From: Anadara kagoshimensis
Lineage: Eukaryota > Mollusca > Bivalvia > Arcoida > Arcidae
Reading direction: 5' to 3'
DNA length: 64,000 nt
NCBI GenBank assembly: GCA_021292105.1
Contig: CM037857.1
Location: 35,875,581-35,939,580, forward strand
Part shown: in pieces, positions 34,201 through 44,790 of the stretch
Layout: every line of letters starts with the position of its first letter
How positions within the stretch are numbered: the first letter of the stretch is position 1
The notes under the pieces: generated by a model
Database searches by the model: none
Told to the model about the DNA's origin: nothing
What the model saw: only the letters and a program-made list of their open reading frames with translations
Made by a program: the position numbers and the translations under genes

Positions 34201-36891
34201 GGGGGTAACTTGATTAATGAAATTTTATCTCTATATTTTGGTCTAACTTTGTGAACTGGTAGAATTCCTTGCACCAGCATTAGCAAATTACTCTTTAAGT
34301 TGTGATATTTGGTCTATAATATCTAAACAAACCAAAATTAAATCTTTGCATTTTGCTCACTTATTTTTATATTAATTGTATTTAACAATTAAAGAAGACA
34401 GATACATTGTTTTTACAGAATTCAGATCTGTCTTGAAAAAAGAGATATAGGTAATTAAGCATATCTCATACGTCAATGGGAATGCGGTTAATTTCAGTAA
34501 AAACTGGTCTCACCTCTTCAATAATCTATAACCAGGTTCATATGCTGTATATTGCTTTATTTTCACGGTGTCAAATTTTCGCGGTTTGAGGATGACTAAT
34601 GTATTCGCGGTGTCAAATTTTCGTGGTCTTATCTGATTTAAGGAAAATGACTAGGAAGATTAATGGGCTGGTAATTCCAGTGTATATTCGCAGCGGTTTT
34701 ATTTTCGTGGGAATACACTTGACCACGAATATAGCGAAAATAAAACCACAGCAAAATATAAGCATTATTCAGTAAATCAGAGTTTAACTTCACATCTTTA
34801 ATTTACTTCAGTTTTGAAGTTGGGGGATAAACTGTTTTTCACATTCTGGCTGGTCATCTTTTTTAACTAATCACTCATTAAATACAAACAGAAAAAGATA
34901 ACCTAAAGTACTGGTAAAGCCCACTTCTATATTGAAAGACCACCTTGGAAAATACCCAGTATTAAACTTTAATGATTTCTATGAGTTTACCTATTTCTGT
35001 AAATAGCATCCTCTCAAAGTGTTATTAATTTAAACATTCTTCACCCTCGTTTTGTTCAATGATTAGCAATATAATTTAATTGTATTTAATTTAATAAATG
35101 ATAAGGTGTATCTTAAAGCATTCTTCTGCGGTAGCTCAGTTGATAGAGTGCTCTCACCTTAAGTGGGAGGTCGTGGGTTTGAACCCCGGCCAGGTCTGAC
35201 CCTAGACTTGAAAGTGGGTAGTGACTGTTCTTTCGCCAAGCACTCAGCATTACAAAATGAAAGTCACAGTTCTTTTGGATGGGAACTTAAAGTAAACAAG
35301 GTCCCATGTCACGGTGGGCTTGGCATGATGAAGAACCCTGCTGTATAATGCCATAAGCGCAACGCACAGGCAAAAAACAAGAAATATTCTTGACTGGGAC
35401 GTTAAACACCATTACTCAACTCAACTCTCACTCAACTCAAAGCATTTCTGACTCCAGTTTCACAATAGATTCTTGACTGGGAGTTTTCTTTTCTTGAATC
35501 TGGCAAATTCTGACAATATTTTATGATACCACAAATTTAAAAAAAGTATTTAAGTTTAGGAAGGTTAAGAAATGATTGTGAAACTGGAGCCTGTATACTA
35601 ATTTAATGTAAAGGATAATAGTTATGTCTATTTTCTTCAGTTTGCATAGTCCTTAATTTTTGTATAGGCAAACAACATTGACCTCTCCGCTTGACAAGGA
35701 TCCAACCTATAAATGAGTAGTAGTAGGATTCACTGTTTATAATATGCAACATGATTAATGTTTGCATTATGTAGACAAAATAAACCCACGTGATTCCTAA
35801 ACATAAATGCACTCGTCCACAATAAATATTTAAATGTTTAAGTGTTTTAAATACACTTGTGGCCCAGTGTTTAAGCAATCTTAAATCAGCATAGTTGTGG
35901 CCCAGTGTTAAGCAATCTTTAATCAGCATAGTTGTGGCCCAGTGTTTAGCACTATTATTGATCAGCACTAAGTGGACTAGCATTCTTAAATCTGCACTGC
36001 TGCAGGCAAATATTTTAGGCTTTTTAACAAACACCATTGTGGACCAGTTTTTAATCTCTCTTTAATCAGCACTTCTGTGTGCCAATGTTTTAGCACTCTT
36101 TAATCAGCACCACTGTGGACCTTTTTTTAGAACTCTTTAATCTGCACTGACATGGGCCAGTGTTTTAGCACCCTTTAATCAGCACTGCTGTGGACCTTTT
36201 TTTAAAACTCTTTATTCAGAACTTATGTGGACCAATGTTTTAGCAATTTAATCAACACTGCTGTGGACCAATGTTTTAGCACCTTTTAATCAGCACTGCT
36301 GTGGGTCAGTGTTTTAGCACCTTTTAATCACCACTGCTGTGGATCTTTTTTAGAACCCTATAATCAGCACTATCATGGACCAGTGTTTTAGCACTCTTAA
36401 ATCTAGACTGCTGCAGGCCAATGTTTTAGACTTTTTAATAAGCACCATTGTTTACCATGTTTAAGCACTCTTTAATCAGTATCTATTGTGGGCCAGTTTT
36501 TAGCACTCTTTTATCAGCTTTACTGTAAGCCAGTGTTTAACACTAGCTAACGAGCACTACTGTTAGCCAGTGTTTCATATAGGAGGATCCACCCAACATG
36601 TGGGAAGTGTTAGCATTCACAGTTATTTAGAGTAAAGTGTTTATTCAGAGTGCATATTATTGTTCTTGTTTTGTAGACAAAATATTTAAATGTCAACCTG
36701 ACAGGTCAGTGTTGTTTTCTATACATAACCAGATTGAACAAATACCTGAAGGTGACCAGTTTGGACAGGTTCCAATATGCAGTATACATTTACTTTGTCT
36801 TTCCATTTTCAAAAATAATTTTCAGTTTTTGTTTGGAATTTTTTTCAGATTTGCCCACAAGCAAAGATGGGAGACCAAAAGCAACATGTGA
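26099..36891 (+). CDS. FAM204A: FAM204A orthologue (seven exons, 235 aa)
   Basis: Exons 26099-26212, 27416-27509, 30281-30419, 31937-32147, 32589-32645, 34155-34204 and 36849-36891 join with consistent GT-AG phases to 708 nt including TGA. The 235-aa product matches the length of vertebrate FAM204A (about 233 aa). Conserved landmarks in order: SIWERFQTLEKR (aa 35-46); a basic, coiled-coil-prone region; W-S-E-I-K-Q-Y-L (about 138-145); RLDDAIDDAISKGNFETAEK and LSDQLAVRE; VKAKK; a KTKKKKTLPWG tract; and the C-terminal HKQRWETKSNM. The family has no established biochemical function; the basic, helical character is visible. The start is the first ATG of exon 1, whose MYNRVPPTG resembles the vertebrate N terminus; a 5' UTR exon must lie upstream because the exon begins at an acceptor-like TGCAG. 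An AATAAA lies 20 bp after the stop. Confidence 0.93.
26270..26700 (+). repeat. partial dispersed repeat in FAM204A intron 1
   Basis: GTTTGTATATGGGTCATGTT followed by GGTCA, a TAGGTCACTAG block and CAGAATG... CTCTTGACAA recurs about 130 bp apart. The phrasing is that of abundant mollusc dispersed repeats with tandem cores. Long frames here are not genes. Confidence 0.6.
27012..27223. mobile_element. MITE with about 35-bp inverted ends
   Basis: The ends share ATTGACG.ATCGCCGGCCAT, then GCC, ACAATGTTCCGACA or inverses. The centre contains GTCGTGACGCTGC with GGTACCG. A truncated copy carrying one end and the same centre in inverse order lies at 51990-52160. Confidence 0.75.
27416..27509 (+). 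CDS. FAM204A: FAM204A coding exon 2
   Basis: 31 codons plus one base; encodes RFQTLEKRTDDVTKRSTEKR and a further basic helix. Acceptor ATTGTAG, donor GTAAAA. Confidence 0.9.
27939..30267 (+). mobile_element. AGCTCACCTGA-type non-autonomous element with 145-bp tandem core
   Basis: Begins TTAGCTCACCTGACCGAAGG, has a GTGCGTGTGTG microsatellite, a unique 5' body, then about 11.5 tandem units of 145 bp (about 28500-30175; unit markers AATTATCTCGAAAACTATAA, TTGTATAGGCATGTATATTA, GGTCAAGGTCACAGAT). It ends TCAGGTGAGCGTATCAGGCC, CATGGGCC, TCTTGTTTTT with a GGCCCATGGGCC palindrome near the terminus. This architecture resembles the bivalve 'pearl'/Helentron-associated elements with core repeats; that classification is inferred. 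Two 5' copies recur at 52195 and 62485. It occupies most of FAM204A intron 2. Confidence 0.8.
30281..30419 (+). CDS. FAM204A: FAM204A coding exon 3
   Basis: 139 nt, phases 1 to 2, acidic then basic (DQDILREHDVKFGPPVKD, DRKRKLDDLNDIHER). A second AG five bases downstream would break the frame, so the acceptor at 30280 is preferred. Confidence 0.85.
31255..31283. repeat. (TA)n microsatellite
   Basis: About 14 TA dinucleotides in FAM204A intron 3. Confidence 0.95.
31937..32147 (+). CDS. FAM204A: FAM204A coding exon 4
   Basis: 211 nt encoding the most conserved block: a Ser-rich start, HWSEIKQYL, and the two helices ending LSDQLAVRE. Confidence 0.95.
32589..32645 (+). CDS. FAM204A: FAM204A coding exon 5
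   Basis: A 19-codon micro-exon, FGKKISDAVDARDYVKAKK, flanked by TTTTACAG and GTAAGA; in phase with exons 4 and 6. Confidence 0.93.
33403..33537. repeat. hairpin-forming inverted repeat in FAM204A intron 5
   Basis: Arms of about 54 bp (33403-33458 and 33484-33537) share ACAGTGTGTATGTATAAC, CTCCGTATCAGGTCAAGTCC and a T-tract with few mismatches around a 25-bp centre. Probably a palindromic MITE; no target duplication was identified. Confidence 0.85.
34155..34204 (+). CDS. FAM204A: FAM204A coding exon 6
   Basis: 50 nt encoding EEEESTKTKKKKTLPW plus two bases; donor GTAACT. Reading through the donor gives an immediate TAA. Confidence 0.9.
34545..34765. mobile_element. probable MITE in FAM204A intron 6
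   Basis: Loosely inverted ends (TATATTGCTTTATTTTCACG left; GCGAAAATAAAACCACAGCA right) with internal repeats of CGGTGTCAAATTTTCG. No coding content. Confidence 0.45.
35127..35438 (+). repeat. tRNA-derived SINE, family 3, full length
   Basis: The head GCGGTAGCTCAGTTGATAGA and GGTTTGAACCCCGGCC give A and B boxes. The body has GGTAGTGACTGTTC, CACTCAGCATTAC and CATGTCACGGTGGGC, and the tail ATTCTTGACTGGGACGTTAA followed by CTCAACTCAA repeats. Flanking AAAGCATTCTTCTG (35115-35128) and AAAGCATTTCTG (35439-35450) look like a target-site duplication. Confidence 0.85.
35448..35592. mobile_element. MITE, CCAGTTTCACAAT family, internally deleted
   Basis: The left end (TCCAGTTTCACAATAGATTC) and right end (AAGAAATGATTGTGAAACTG, GAGCCTG) match the ends of the fuller copy at 38111-38372. 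Confidence 0.6.
35850..36590. repeat. degenerate 37-bp tandem array
   Basis: About 20 loosely similar units built from GGCCAGTGTTTTAGCACTCT, TTAATCAGCACT and ACTGTGG. The same family follows each 48-bp array at 44310 and 60150. It lies in FAM204A intron 6, just before the last exon. Confidence 0.85.
36849..36891 (+). CDS. FAM204A: FAM204A coding exon 7 (stop)
   Basis: 43 nt encoding the conserved tail FAHKQRWETKSNM and TGA after acceptor TTTTTTTCAG. A decayed duplicate of this exon is found at 61353. Confidence 0.92.
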
Positions 36892-36910
36892 TTCAGTTTT
36901 TTTTGTAATT

Positions 36911-36916
36911 AATAAA
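36911..36916 (+). terminator. FAM204A: FAM204A polyadenylation signal
   Basis: AATAAA 20 bp downstream of the stop codon, in the correct strand. Confidence 0.7.
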
Positions 36917-37099
36917 GTTTTACTTATTGAATTCAATTGTTTTTCATCATTTAATGAAGAAGGGCTGTATGTGAGCTATTGATAGGGATCCATTGTTAAA
37001 AGCTTGCTTGTGTATAATAAGAGCAGAGAGTATGTACATGAACATTAGTGACAATGCCATACCATTCCATGTCCAAATCACAATACCAAAAATATAAAA

Positions 37100-38460
37100 T
37101 GAAAACTGGCAAATAAAGTTTAACATATGACCAGGGAAATGTTACCTGGTGTTCCAGAAGGGTAAGCACCTCCTTTATCTATAAAAAAAGGATACACACC
37201 ACATGTGGCGGGAAAAGCAATGTTGGCAGAAGTTGCTTACCTTTTCAGAGCACCCAGGCTCGTTTCCCTAACCAAAGTTCACCTGTTTAACTTAGTTTTA
37301 CAAATTTTAGTTACTTTGCTTTTTGGATTCCGAGTTGAATATGAGCCGGTATGTTTGTGTATGGTAATTAACGCTACAGGATGAATTCTAGATATTTTGC
37401 ATTTATGCAAGTAGTACATACAGTTTACAAAGGGAAATACATTGTTAGTAAATTGATGTCCTTAGCATTGTATTGTGTTTGCAATGGGTTACTTGTAGAA
37501 TAAAATAATTATTATAGATAATAGGGCTAACTGTGAGACAACAGAAACAACTGCCTAAGTAAAAAACCTGTTTTTACAGAAAAACGATAAAAAAATAGAA
37601 TGAAAATAAAAAATAATTTATAGTGAACGAATATGAAATTATTATGTCTAGTACTAAATTGATTGTTCAGATAATTATGAAAATCTCCTGTAACACCCGA
37701 ATTAATAAGTTGTAAAACGTTTTGAATATTGAAGGGTATGTATGTATTTAAATTCTTTCTAGTAAACAGCAAACTTCAGATTAAGATGTCACCAATATAC
37801 ACCATTTAACGCTATTTTTAAAATTTGTCATCAGAAGCATGTCTGCCTGGTCCGATGGAAGCGGTAACAATTGGTTCCTATCTACGGACTCTGTGCCTTC
37901 ATGTAAATAATGTAACATTGAGAAAAAGAACTGGTGTTTTAAGTAAATAAGAAGTACCCAGCCTCACTTCACTGATGGAAGTTCACGTGTTGAATGTAAT
38001 TGTCCAATTTTCAAAATTTTTACTTTGTTTAGTGGTTGTGATTAGTACTAGATCGATATGTTTATGTTTGATCAAACAAGTCGGTGTTTACGTCTCAAAA
38101 TATTTGAGAACAGGCCCCAGTTTCACAATCATTCCTTAGCTAAGATTTTCCTTAACTTAAATCTGGCAAAATTTCAAATCCTTAAAAATTTGTTAATTTT
38201 CAAGATATTCAGGAATTTAAGATGTAATTTTTAAGATCACTTCTATATTAAACATTTGCATTAGTTTTGAAAAAAAATATTCACCAGTAGTTCCAAAAAA
38301 AGATGACAAAAATTTGCTAAATTTAAGTTAAGAAAAATCTTAGCTAAGAAATGATTGTGAAACAGGAGCCTGATCATAAAAATATTGAGCAATCGCCATA
38401 ACCCCTAATCAACTAAACCAACTTCGGAATAAAAATACAAAAATCTAAAAAGTATATTCT
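37100..38460. other. 3' flank of Cys-rich gene A
   Basis: No gene is recognised. Between 37140 and 37350 there is a copy of the GAGCACCC...TTCACCTGTT...ACTTTGCTTTTTGGATTGCGA repeat that recurs around every unit and also forms the 3' tail of the retroelement copies at 45041 and 46112. A MITE lies at 38111. Confidence 0.6.
38111..38372. mobile_element. MITE with about 50-bp inverted ends (262 bp)
   Basis: Ends CAGGCCCCAGTTTCACAATC and its inverse GATTGTGAAACAGGAGCCTG, extended by CTTAGCTAAGA and TTAACTTAAAT or inverses. Unit D at 63782-63800 shows the uninterrupted site (GAGAACTGATCATAAA) and unit C keeps only the left end (54131-54176). Other relatives lie at about 1020 and 35448. Confidence 0.85.
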
Positions 38461-38465
38461 TTACT

Positions 38466-38479
38466 CTCTATTTATTCTA
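38466..38479 (-). terminator. gene A candidate polyadenylation signal
   Basis: AATAAA on the minus strand about 200 nt after the stop codon; equivalent signals lie near 54382 in C and near 49290 in B. Confidence 0.5.
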
Positions 38480-38674
38480 TTTGTATTAATTATAAATATT
38501 GCTGGTAATGAGTTCACCGCTATGTGCTGGACATATTGGAAACCGTTCCCAATGAACATGAATAACAACATTTTAAACGGTAACAGTTATAGTTCCATAC
38601 CCAATGGAAACAATTGACCAGCGCCAACGTTAGGGGATATCATATACGCTGGCGAACTCCATTAACAAAGCCTT

Positions 38675-40945
38675 CTAATTATACATCCTACAACAGCAGT
38701 AATTAGGTCCACAGTGGTCTCGTTTCCATGTACATCCACCGCTATGATACCTGTACACTGACATAAATGGCTTTCCAGCGTCCGGTTGTATTGCCCCTGG
38801 GTTTGGTGTAAGTATTTTGGGTCTTTTTGAAATGTTGTACGCATCAAAGCAATCTGCCCTGAAAACAAAAAGTCATAAAGAATAATTAAGAATAATCCTT
38901 AAATTAAAATGGTGTTTTGAAATAAAATCTTGACTTGCATTCGAACAAGAATTAAAGAGCAGTGTACACTGAACAGGTTCGGTGCATTTTGCCCTCCGTA
39001 ACAAATGCAGATATCTCTATTTCATCAATTTTAAAATCCATATATTTCTATTTAAAATTAGTTTATAATATAAAGTCGTATTTGTATTTCCGAGTAATGG
39101 GTTTAATTACGGACGACATTAACTGTTCGCGAGGTCAGACTGAAACAGTTTTTCTTACTTAGGGTCTTCATTTATCCAATAAATAATAAGTTGCTCATTT
39201 AGGTTTTACCCATACTAACATTGACAAAAAACAACGTGTCAGTCATTGATTGCAAGAAATAACGCGTGGAAGAATTCGGATCTCGTCTGAACGCGACAGT
39301 TTTGAGGAAGAACATGCTACTAATTCTTGTAAGCAGCGTAAACTCCAATGATCTAGGACATCTTTTTTGTATGTGTCACGAATATCGAGTAGATTGCGAG
39401 AGAAATATAGGCATAGTTTGCATTTGGAGGAAAAACATTATGTTATGTAATGTCGACTGCATATTTTGAATGCGATAAAAAGTATGCTTTTTTACAAATG
39501 TTCGCCGGGTGATTTCATTTTTTGTATAAGCACAATGTTTTTGCTTAAATAAAACAATAGAGCAAAATTCTCAATTTATCGACACTATCGATACTATGGT
39601 TCTTTTGCATATTGGTGTGGTCCAATTACATAACGCATTTTCCTGGCTGCAATGAGCATTATGCAAACCAGCAAGGACAAATGGTGGCTGGTCAGTGTGT
39701 CAAGTGCCTATACATCTCATCAGAATATACACCTAGTATTAGTAAAATATAGAATTGTATGATACTTACTTTGTCCTTATTCCGTTGATCATACTAGACA
39801 TGATAGATTTAGCTCTCCGGCATATATCATTACATGTAGGCGCTGCTCCTCTCCCACCTGCACAGTTCCTTCTTATGGCGAAAACAAAAGAAGGCTTGTC
39901 TGTGACAGAGGTACACATAGACTGGGCCATCTCATCAAATAATTAAGTGCATATAAGGTGCTGATCCATATGAAACACCCACGTACAGAACTACAACTGA
40001 TAAAGGAAATGAAATAAGACATACCTACATAAACCATAAATAATTAAAGAAAAATAAATACTTTAATTATATATTACTAAACATTTTTTTAACTTTAGCA
40101 TTCCCCATCATCAGTGCTCTGAAAATAATTGTAGCAATCCAATATTTTTTTACATCTTGAAATGAAACAAATAGAACGAACAAATTAGATATTGTTATGA
40201 ACAAAGCTGACAATACTATGCATTGCCTTCTTTAGGGTTAACTATATCTGATCAGCGTGTCCTGTGTGATGAGAAGTGTTTAAAACTTCAGAGTGATTGA
40301 TTTTGTATAGCTTAACATGAGGTGCTTACCTTTCCGGTTCACCCGACATCACTTCTTTGGTGAGAAATTCACGCGGTCAACCTAATTTGCCAGCTTCAAA
40401 GTTTTTTCTTTGCTTTTGGATTGTAGTTTTGACATGTAGTGATATGTTTGTTTTTGGATTTACGTCTTACTAGCATATTTCAGCAACTTGTAATGCTACA
40501 TATATTTCATATTCTATTGTCAGCGTTATTATTCGGGCTGCAAGAAAAGAGGCTACAAAAAATGAAGGTACGATAAGTCCCTTTATCTGCTTCATTCTTT
40601 ACGTGTTTCTAAAAGACTTTATCGGTTTTTTTCTAGACGGTCGTTGTTTACAAGAAAACTTGTAAGTATGATAAAAGTCAATGGAATTAAACGGCAAATG
40701 TTCTCACATCAAAATCCGTACAGATTGGAACCTAGATAGAGATACCGTCATTATTTTTTTTTTTAAATTTGAATGAAATATTATTAAATGACATCTTTAT
40801 AATTTTTTCATTATTTTTTTCCTAAAATTCAAAACATTATAATGTGACAAAACCATGAGTATTATGCGAAAACTAATGGGCTAATACACATCTTCATGTA
40901 TACATAATAATACATACCAAGTAGCAGACAAAGCGGCGAATTCAT
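38675..40945 (-). pseudogene. secreted Cys-rich protein gene, copy A (frameshifted)
   Basis: Same three-exon layout as copies B and C: exon 1 40945-40918, exon 2 39996-39770, exon 3 38858-38675, with conserved splice sites. Exon 2 is 227 nt against 229 in the intact copies, because one T is missing in TTATTATG and another in ATTTTGATGAG. The shifted frame meets TGA about 12 codons after the signal peptide. The rest of exon 2 and all of exon 3 still read perfectly in the original frame, with every cysteine kept, so inactivation is recent or could be an assembly error. The promoter-side TATA-like tract is intact. Read-level confirmation would decide between pseudogene and sequencing error. Confidence 0.8.
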
Positions 40946-41010
40946 CCTTGTAGCAAATCTGAGATTTTGGAACTGGTTCAATAATGAAAAAAAGTGTTTT
41001 ATTTGATCAT

Positions 41011-41020
41011 ATATATATAT
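41011..41020 (-). promoter_or_regulatory. candidate TATA box, copy A
   Basis: An ATATATATAT tract 66-75 nt upstream of the ATG, within a block (CATATATATATGATCAAATAA on the minus strand) conserved in copy C and partly in copy B. Confidence 0.5.
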
Positions 41021-41344
41021 GAAGGTGGTGTTTTAAGCATGATTTCTATAATCAATCATAAACCGGACAACAACAAAAATATGTTTATAATTGTCAAACT
41101 ATGTTGAAAAAATAACATAAAATTCACAATTTTATGAGATATTCACTGATTTATAGATGACAAGCATTGTTTAGAATTGCGACAGCTGCGTTATTCTTAG
41201 AAGAGCAAATAAATCACAGTGCCAGAGCTTATAACGTTTCTGAATTTCTCTATATATTGGATGTTAAATCTATTTTTTTTTTTGGGTACTTTTGTAGCCT
41301 TTACATAGCAAGATCTGATTTATCATCGTTGATAATCAAGCTTA

Positions 41345-42006
41345 AGGGTCATTTAAGTAGGAAAATTCAAGTGAAAACCATTTGGGTGAAAAGCGTGAAA
41401 GTGGGGTATAATTATGAAATTACCTACACAAGTGTGAAGATTTATAAATAAAAATAAAGTAGGAATTGATAATTTAAGAGTTTTTAAAAAATTTGTTGCA
41501 TTTTTTAAAGGAAATTGTACAAAAATACACGTGTTGGGGAAAATAGTTTACACCTTGTATAACGAATTAATTTTAAAAAATGAAAAGATATTAACATAGT
41601 CAACGTCATAGTGCAGTGCATAGGGCCAGAGATTGTTAAAGAAATACGAGGTTTTTTTAAAACTCGACAATTTACGGTTGGATTATTAGTGGCCTTAGAA
41701 TATAGATATCACGCCTTGTACACGCATTTTTAAAAGGAAAATAAATCGTAGATAACATCAACCGTAAATTGTCGAATTTTACAAGGTGTTATACAAGGTG
41801 TAAACTATTTTCCCCAACACGTGTATTTTTGCACAATTTTCATTAAGACACGCAACAAATATTTTAAGTTTTCGTAAATTATCAATTCCTGCTGTATTTT
41901 TATTTATAACTCTTCAAGCTTGTGTAGGTAATGTCATAATTATAACCCTCTTCCACGCTTTTCAACCAAATGGTTTTCACTTAAATTGTCCTACTTAGAT
42001 GACCTT
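41345..42006. mobile_element. foldback element inserted in unit A (662 bp)
   Basis: Inverted arms of 219 bp (41345-41563 and 41788-42006), roughly 85-90% matched by eye, begin AGGGTCATTTAAGTAGG and end CCTACTTAGATGACCTT. A second inner pair (GACAATTTACGGTTG at 41667 and its inverse at 41759) extends the fold. The flanks carry TA on both sides (41343-41344 and 42007-42008). Unit C has the empty site GAGCTTAATCGTATGAG at 57310-57326, so this is a clean insertion at TA. Confidence 0.9.
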
Positions 42007-42139
42007 TAATCGTATGACATCGGCGGTTATTACGTTAAAGTATATACTACAGTATTTATGTTTGTCAAGTTAAAGTAAAATTGCCATTATATTAATGATG
42101 TCTATGGTTATAAATAAGCAAATTCTAAAGTTTAAACTA

Positions 42140-44297
42140 ACCAGACGGATGGTTATTAAGTTAAAAAATATTACTGCTTTTGTATTTATCAAACTGGTGG
42201 TTATCAAGTTAAAATATACATCTGTTGTTGTGGTTATCGCAGCGGTGTTTATTAAGTTAAAATATACGACTGTTTTTGTGTTTATACAATCGGTAGTTAT
42301 CAAGTAAAATATACGACTGTTTGTGTGTTTATCACACCGGAGGTTATCAGGTTAAAATATACGACTGCTTTTGTGTTTATCACACCGGTGGTTATCCAAT
42401 TACAATATACAACTGCTTTTGTGTTTATCACACAGGTGGTTGTCAATTTAAATTATATGACTGCTTTTGTGTTCATCACACCGGAGGTTATCAAGTTAAA
42501 TTATATGACTGCTTTTGTGTTTATCATACCGGTGGTTATAAAATTAGACTATACGACTGCTTTTTTGTTTATCATACCGGTGGTTATCAAATTATAATAT
42601 GCGACTGCTTTTGTGTTTATCACAGCGGTGGCTGTCAAGTTAAAATATACGACTGTTTTTGTGTTTATCACACCGGAGGTTATCAGGTTAAAATATACGA
42701 CTGCTTTTGTGTTTATCACACCGGTGGTTATCAAGTTAAAATATACGACTGCTTTTGTGTTTATCACACCAGTGGTTATCAAATTACAATATACAACTGC
42801 TTTTGTGTTTATCACACAGGTGGTTGTCAATTTAAATTATATGACTGCTTTTGTTTTTATCACACCGGAGGTTATCAAGTTAAATTATATGACTGCTTTT
42901 ATATTTATCACACCGATGGTTATCAAGTTAAAATATACGATTTCTTTTGTGTTTATCACACCGATGGTTATCAAATTATAATATGCGACCGTTTTGTGTT
43001 TATCACACCAATGGTTATCAAATTAGAATAAACGAATGCTTTTGTTTTTATCAAACCGGAGGTTATCAAGTTAAATTATATGACTGCTTTTGTATTTATC
43101 ACACCGATGGTTATCAAGTTAAATTATACGACTGCTTTTGTGTTCATCATACCGGTGGTTCTCAAAATATATACTTCTTCTTTTGTGTTTATCACACCGT
43201 AGGTTATCAAGTTAAAATATATGACTGCTTTTGTGTTTATCACACCGGTGGTTATCAAGTTAAATTATATGACTGCTTTTGTGTTTATCACACCGTTAGT
43301 TATCAAGTTAATATATGCGATTAGTTTTGTGTTTATCGCACCGATGGTTATCAAGTTAAAAATATACGACTGTTTTTGTGTTTATCACACAGGTGGTTGT
43401 CAAGTTAAATTATATGACTGTTTTTGTGTTTATCACACGGATGGTTATTAAATTTGAACATACGACTGCTTTTGTGTTTATCACACCAGTGGTTATCAAG
43501 TTAAAATATACGACTGTTTTGTGTTTATCACACCGGTGGTTATCAAGTTAAATTATATGACTGCTTTTGTGATTATCACACAGGTGGTTATCAAATTATA
43601 ATATACAACTGCTTTTGTGTTTATCACACAGGTGGTTGTCAAGTTAAATTATACGACTGCTTTTGTGTTTATCACACCGGTGGTTATCAAGTTAATATAT
43701 ACGACTGCTTTTGTGTTTTTCACACCGATGGTTATCAAATTAGAATATACGACTGCTTTTGTGTTTATCACACCGGAGGTTATCAAGTTAAAATATACGA
43801 CTGTTTTTGTGTTATCACACCATTGGTCTTCAAGTCAAAACATACGAGTGCTTTTGTGTTTATCACACCGGTGGTTATCAAGTGAAAATATACGACTGCT
43901 TTTTTTTTAAACACACCGGAGTTTAACAAATTAAAATATATCACTGCTTTTTGTGTTTGTCACACCGGTAGTTATGAAGTTAAAATATACTTTACGACTG
44001 GTTTTGTGTTTATCACACCGGTGGGTATCAAGTTAAAATATACGACTCCTTTGGTGTTTATCACACTGGAGGTTATCAAATTAGAATATATCACTGCTTT
44101 TGTGTTTATACACAAGTGGTTATCAAGTTAAAATATACGATTGCTTTTGTGTTTATAACACTGGTGGTTATCAAGTTAAAATATACGATTGCTTTTGTGT
44201 TTATAACACTGGTGATTATCAATTTGAAATATACGACTGTTTTGTGTTTATACACCAGTGGTTATCAAGTTGATAATATACGATTGCTTTTGTGTAC
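42140..44297. repeat. 48-bp minisatellite array 1 (about 45 copies)
   Basis: Unit of 48 bp: CACACCGGTGGTTATCAAGT, TAAAATATACGACTGC, TTTTGTGTTTAT. Because 48 is divisible by three, two plus frames and one minus frame stay open for long runs and give 16-residue repeats; there are frame breaks, no start context and no conserved domain, so these are not genes. Units are more diverged here than in the second array at 57440. Confidence 0.97.
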
Positions 44298-44309
44298 TGT
44301 AGGCCAGTG

Positions 44310-44790
44310 TTAAGTACTCTTTAATCAGCACTTCTTTGGCCATTATTTTAATACTCTTAAATCAGTACTACCACGAACAAGTGTTTAGCATATATTCTTT
44401 AATGAATACTACTGTGGGTTACTGTTTTAGTACATTTGACTCAGCACTTCTGTGGCCACATTTTTAGCACTCTGTAATTGGTACTGCTGTTGGCAAGTGT
44501 TTAGCACTCTTAAACTTACACTAATGTGGGCCAATGTTTAGGATGCTCTTATCAGTACTACTGTAGGTCGGTGTTCAACACTCTAAGCAGTACTATTGTG
44601 TGCCAGCTTAATCAGCACTACTGTAGGCCAGTGTTAAGCAGTATTATTGCAGGGAAGTGTTCAGCACTCTTTATTTAGCAATATTAACGACCAGTGTCTG
44701 ATTCTATTTTAATCAGTATTGCTATGGACCTGGGTTTGAACACATTTAAGCTGTATTGCAGACCAGCATTTTAGCACATTTTAACCAGCC
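44310..44790. repeat. degenerate 37-bp tandem array, second copy
   Basis: About 12 units of the GGCCAGTGTTTAGCACTCTT / AATCAGCACTACTGT family, directly continuing from the 48-bp array. Confidence 0.85.

Noticed and set aside
35127-35200. Possible tRNA gene
   Set aside because: Same reason: a tRNA-like head followed by a SINE body, the CTTGACTGGGACGTTAA tail and a flanking target duplication.
38662-38868. 68-codon minus frame over exon 3 of copy A (similar at 49499 and 54606)
   Set aside because: It is out of phase with exon 2. The other frame preserves cysteines and a common stop in all copies.
42321-43031. Long open frames in the first 48-bp array, and similar ones up to 377 codons at 57929-59062
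   Set aside because: They follow from a 48-bp period divisible by three, occur in overlapping frames on both strands, and have no start context, splice partners or domain.
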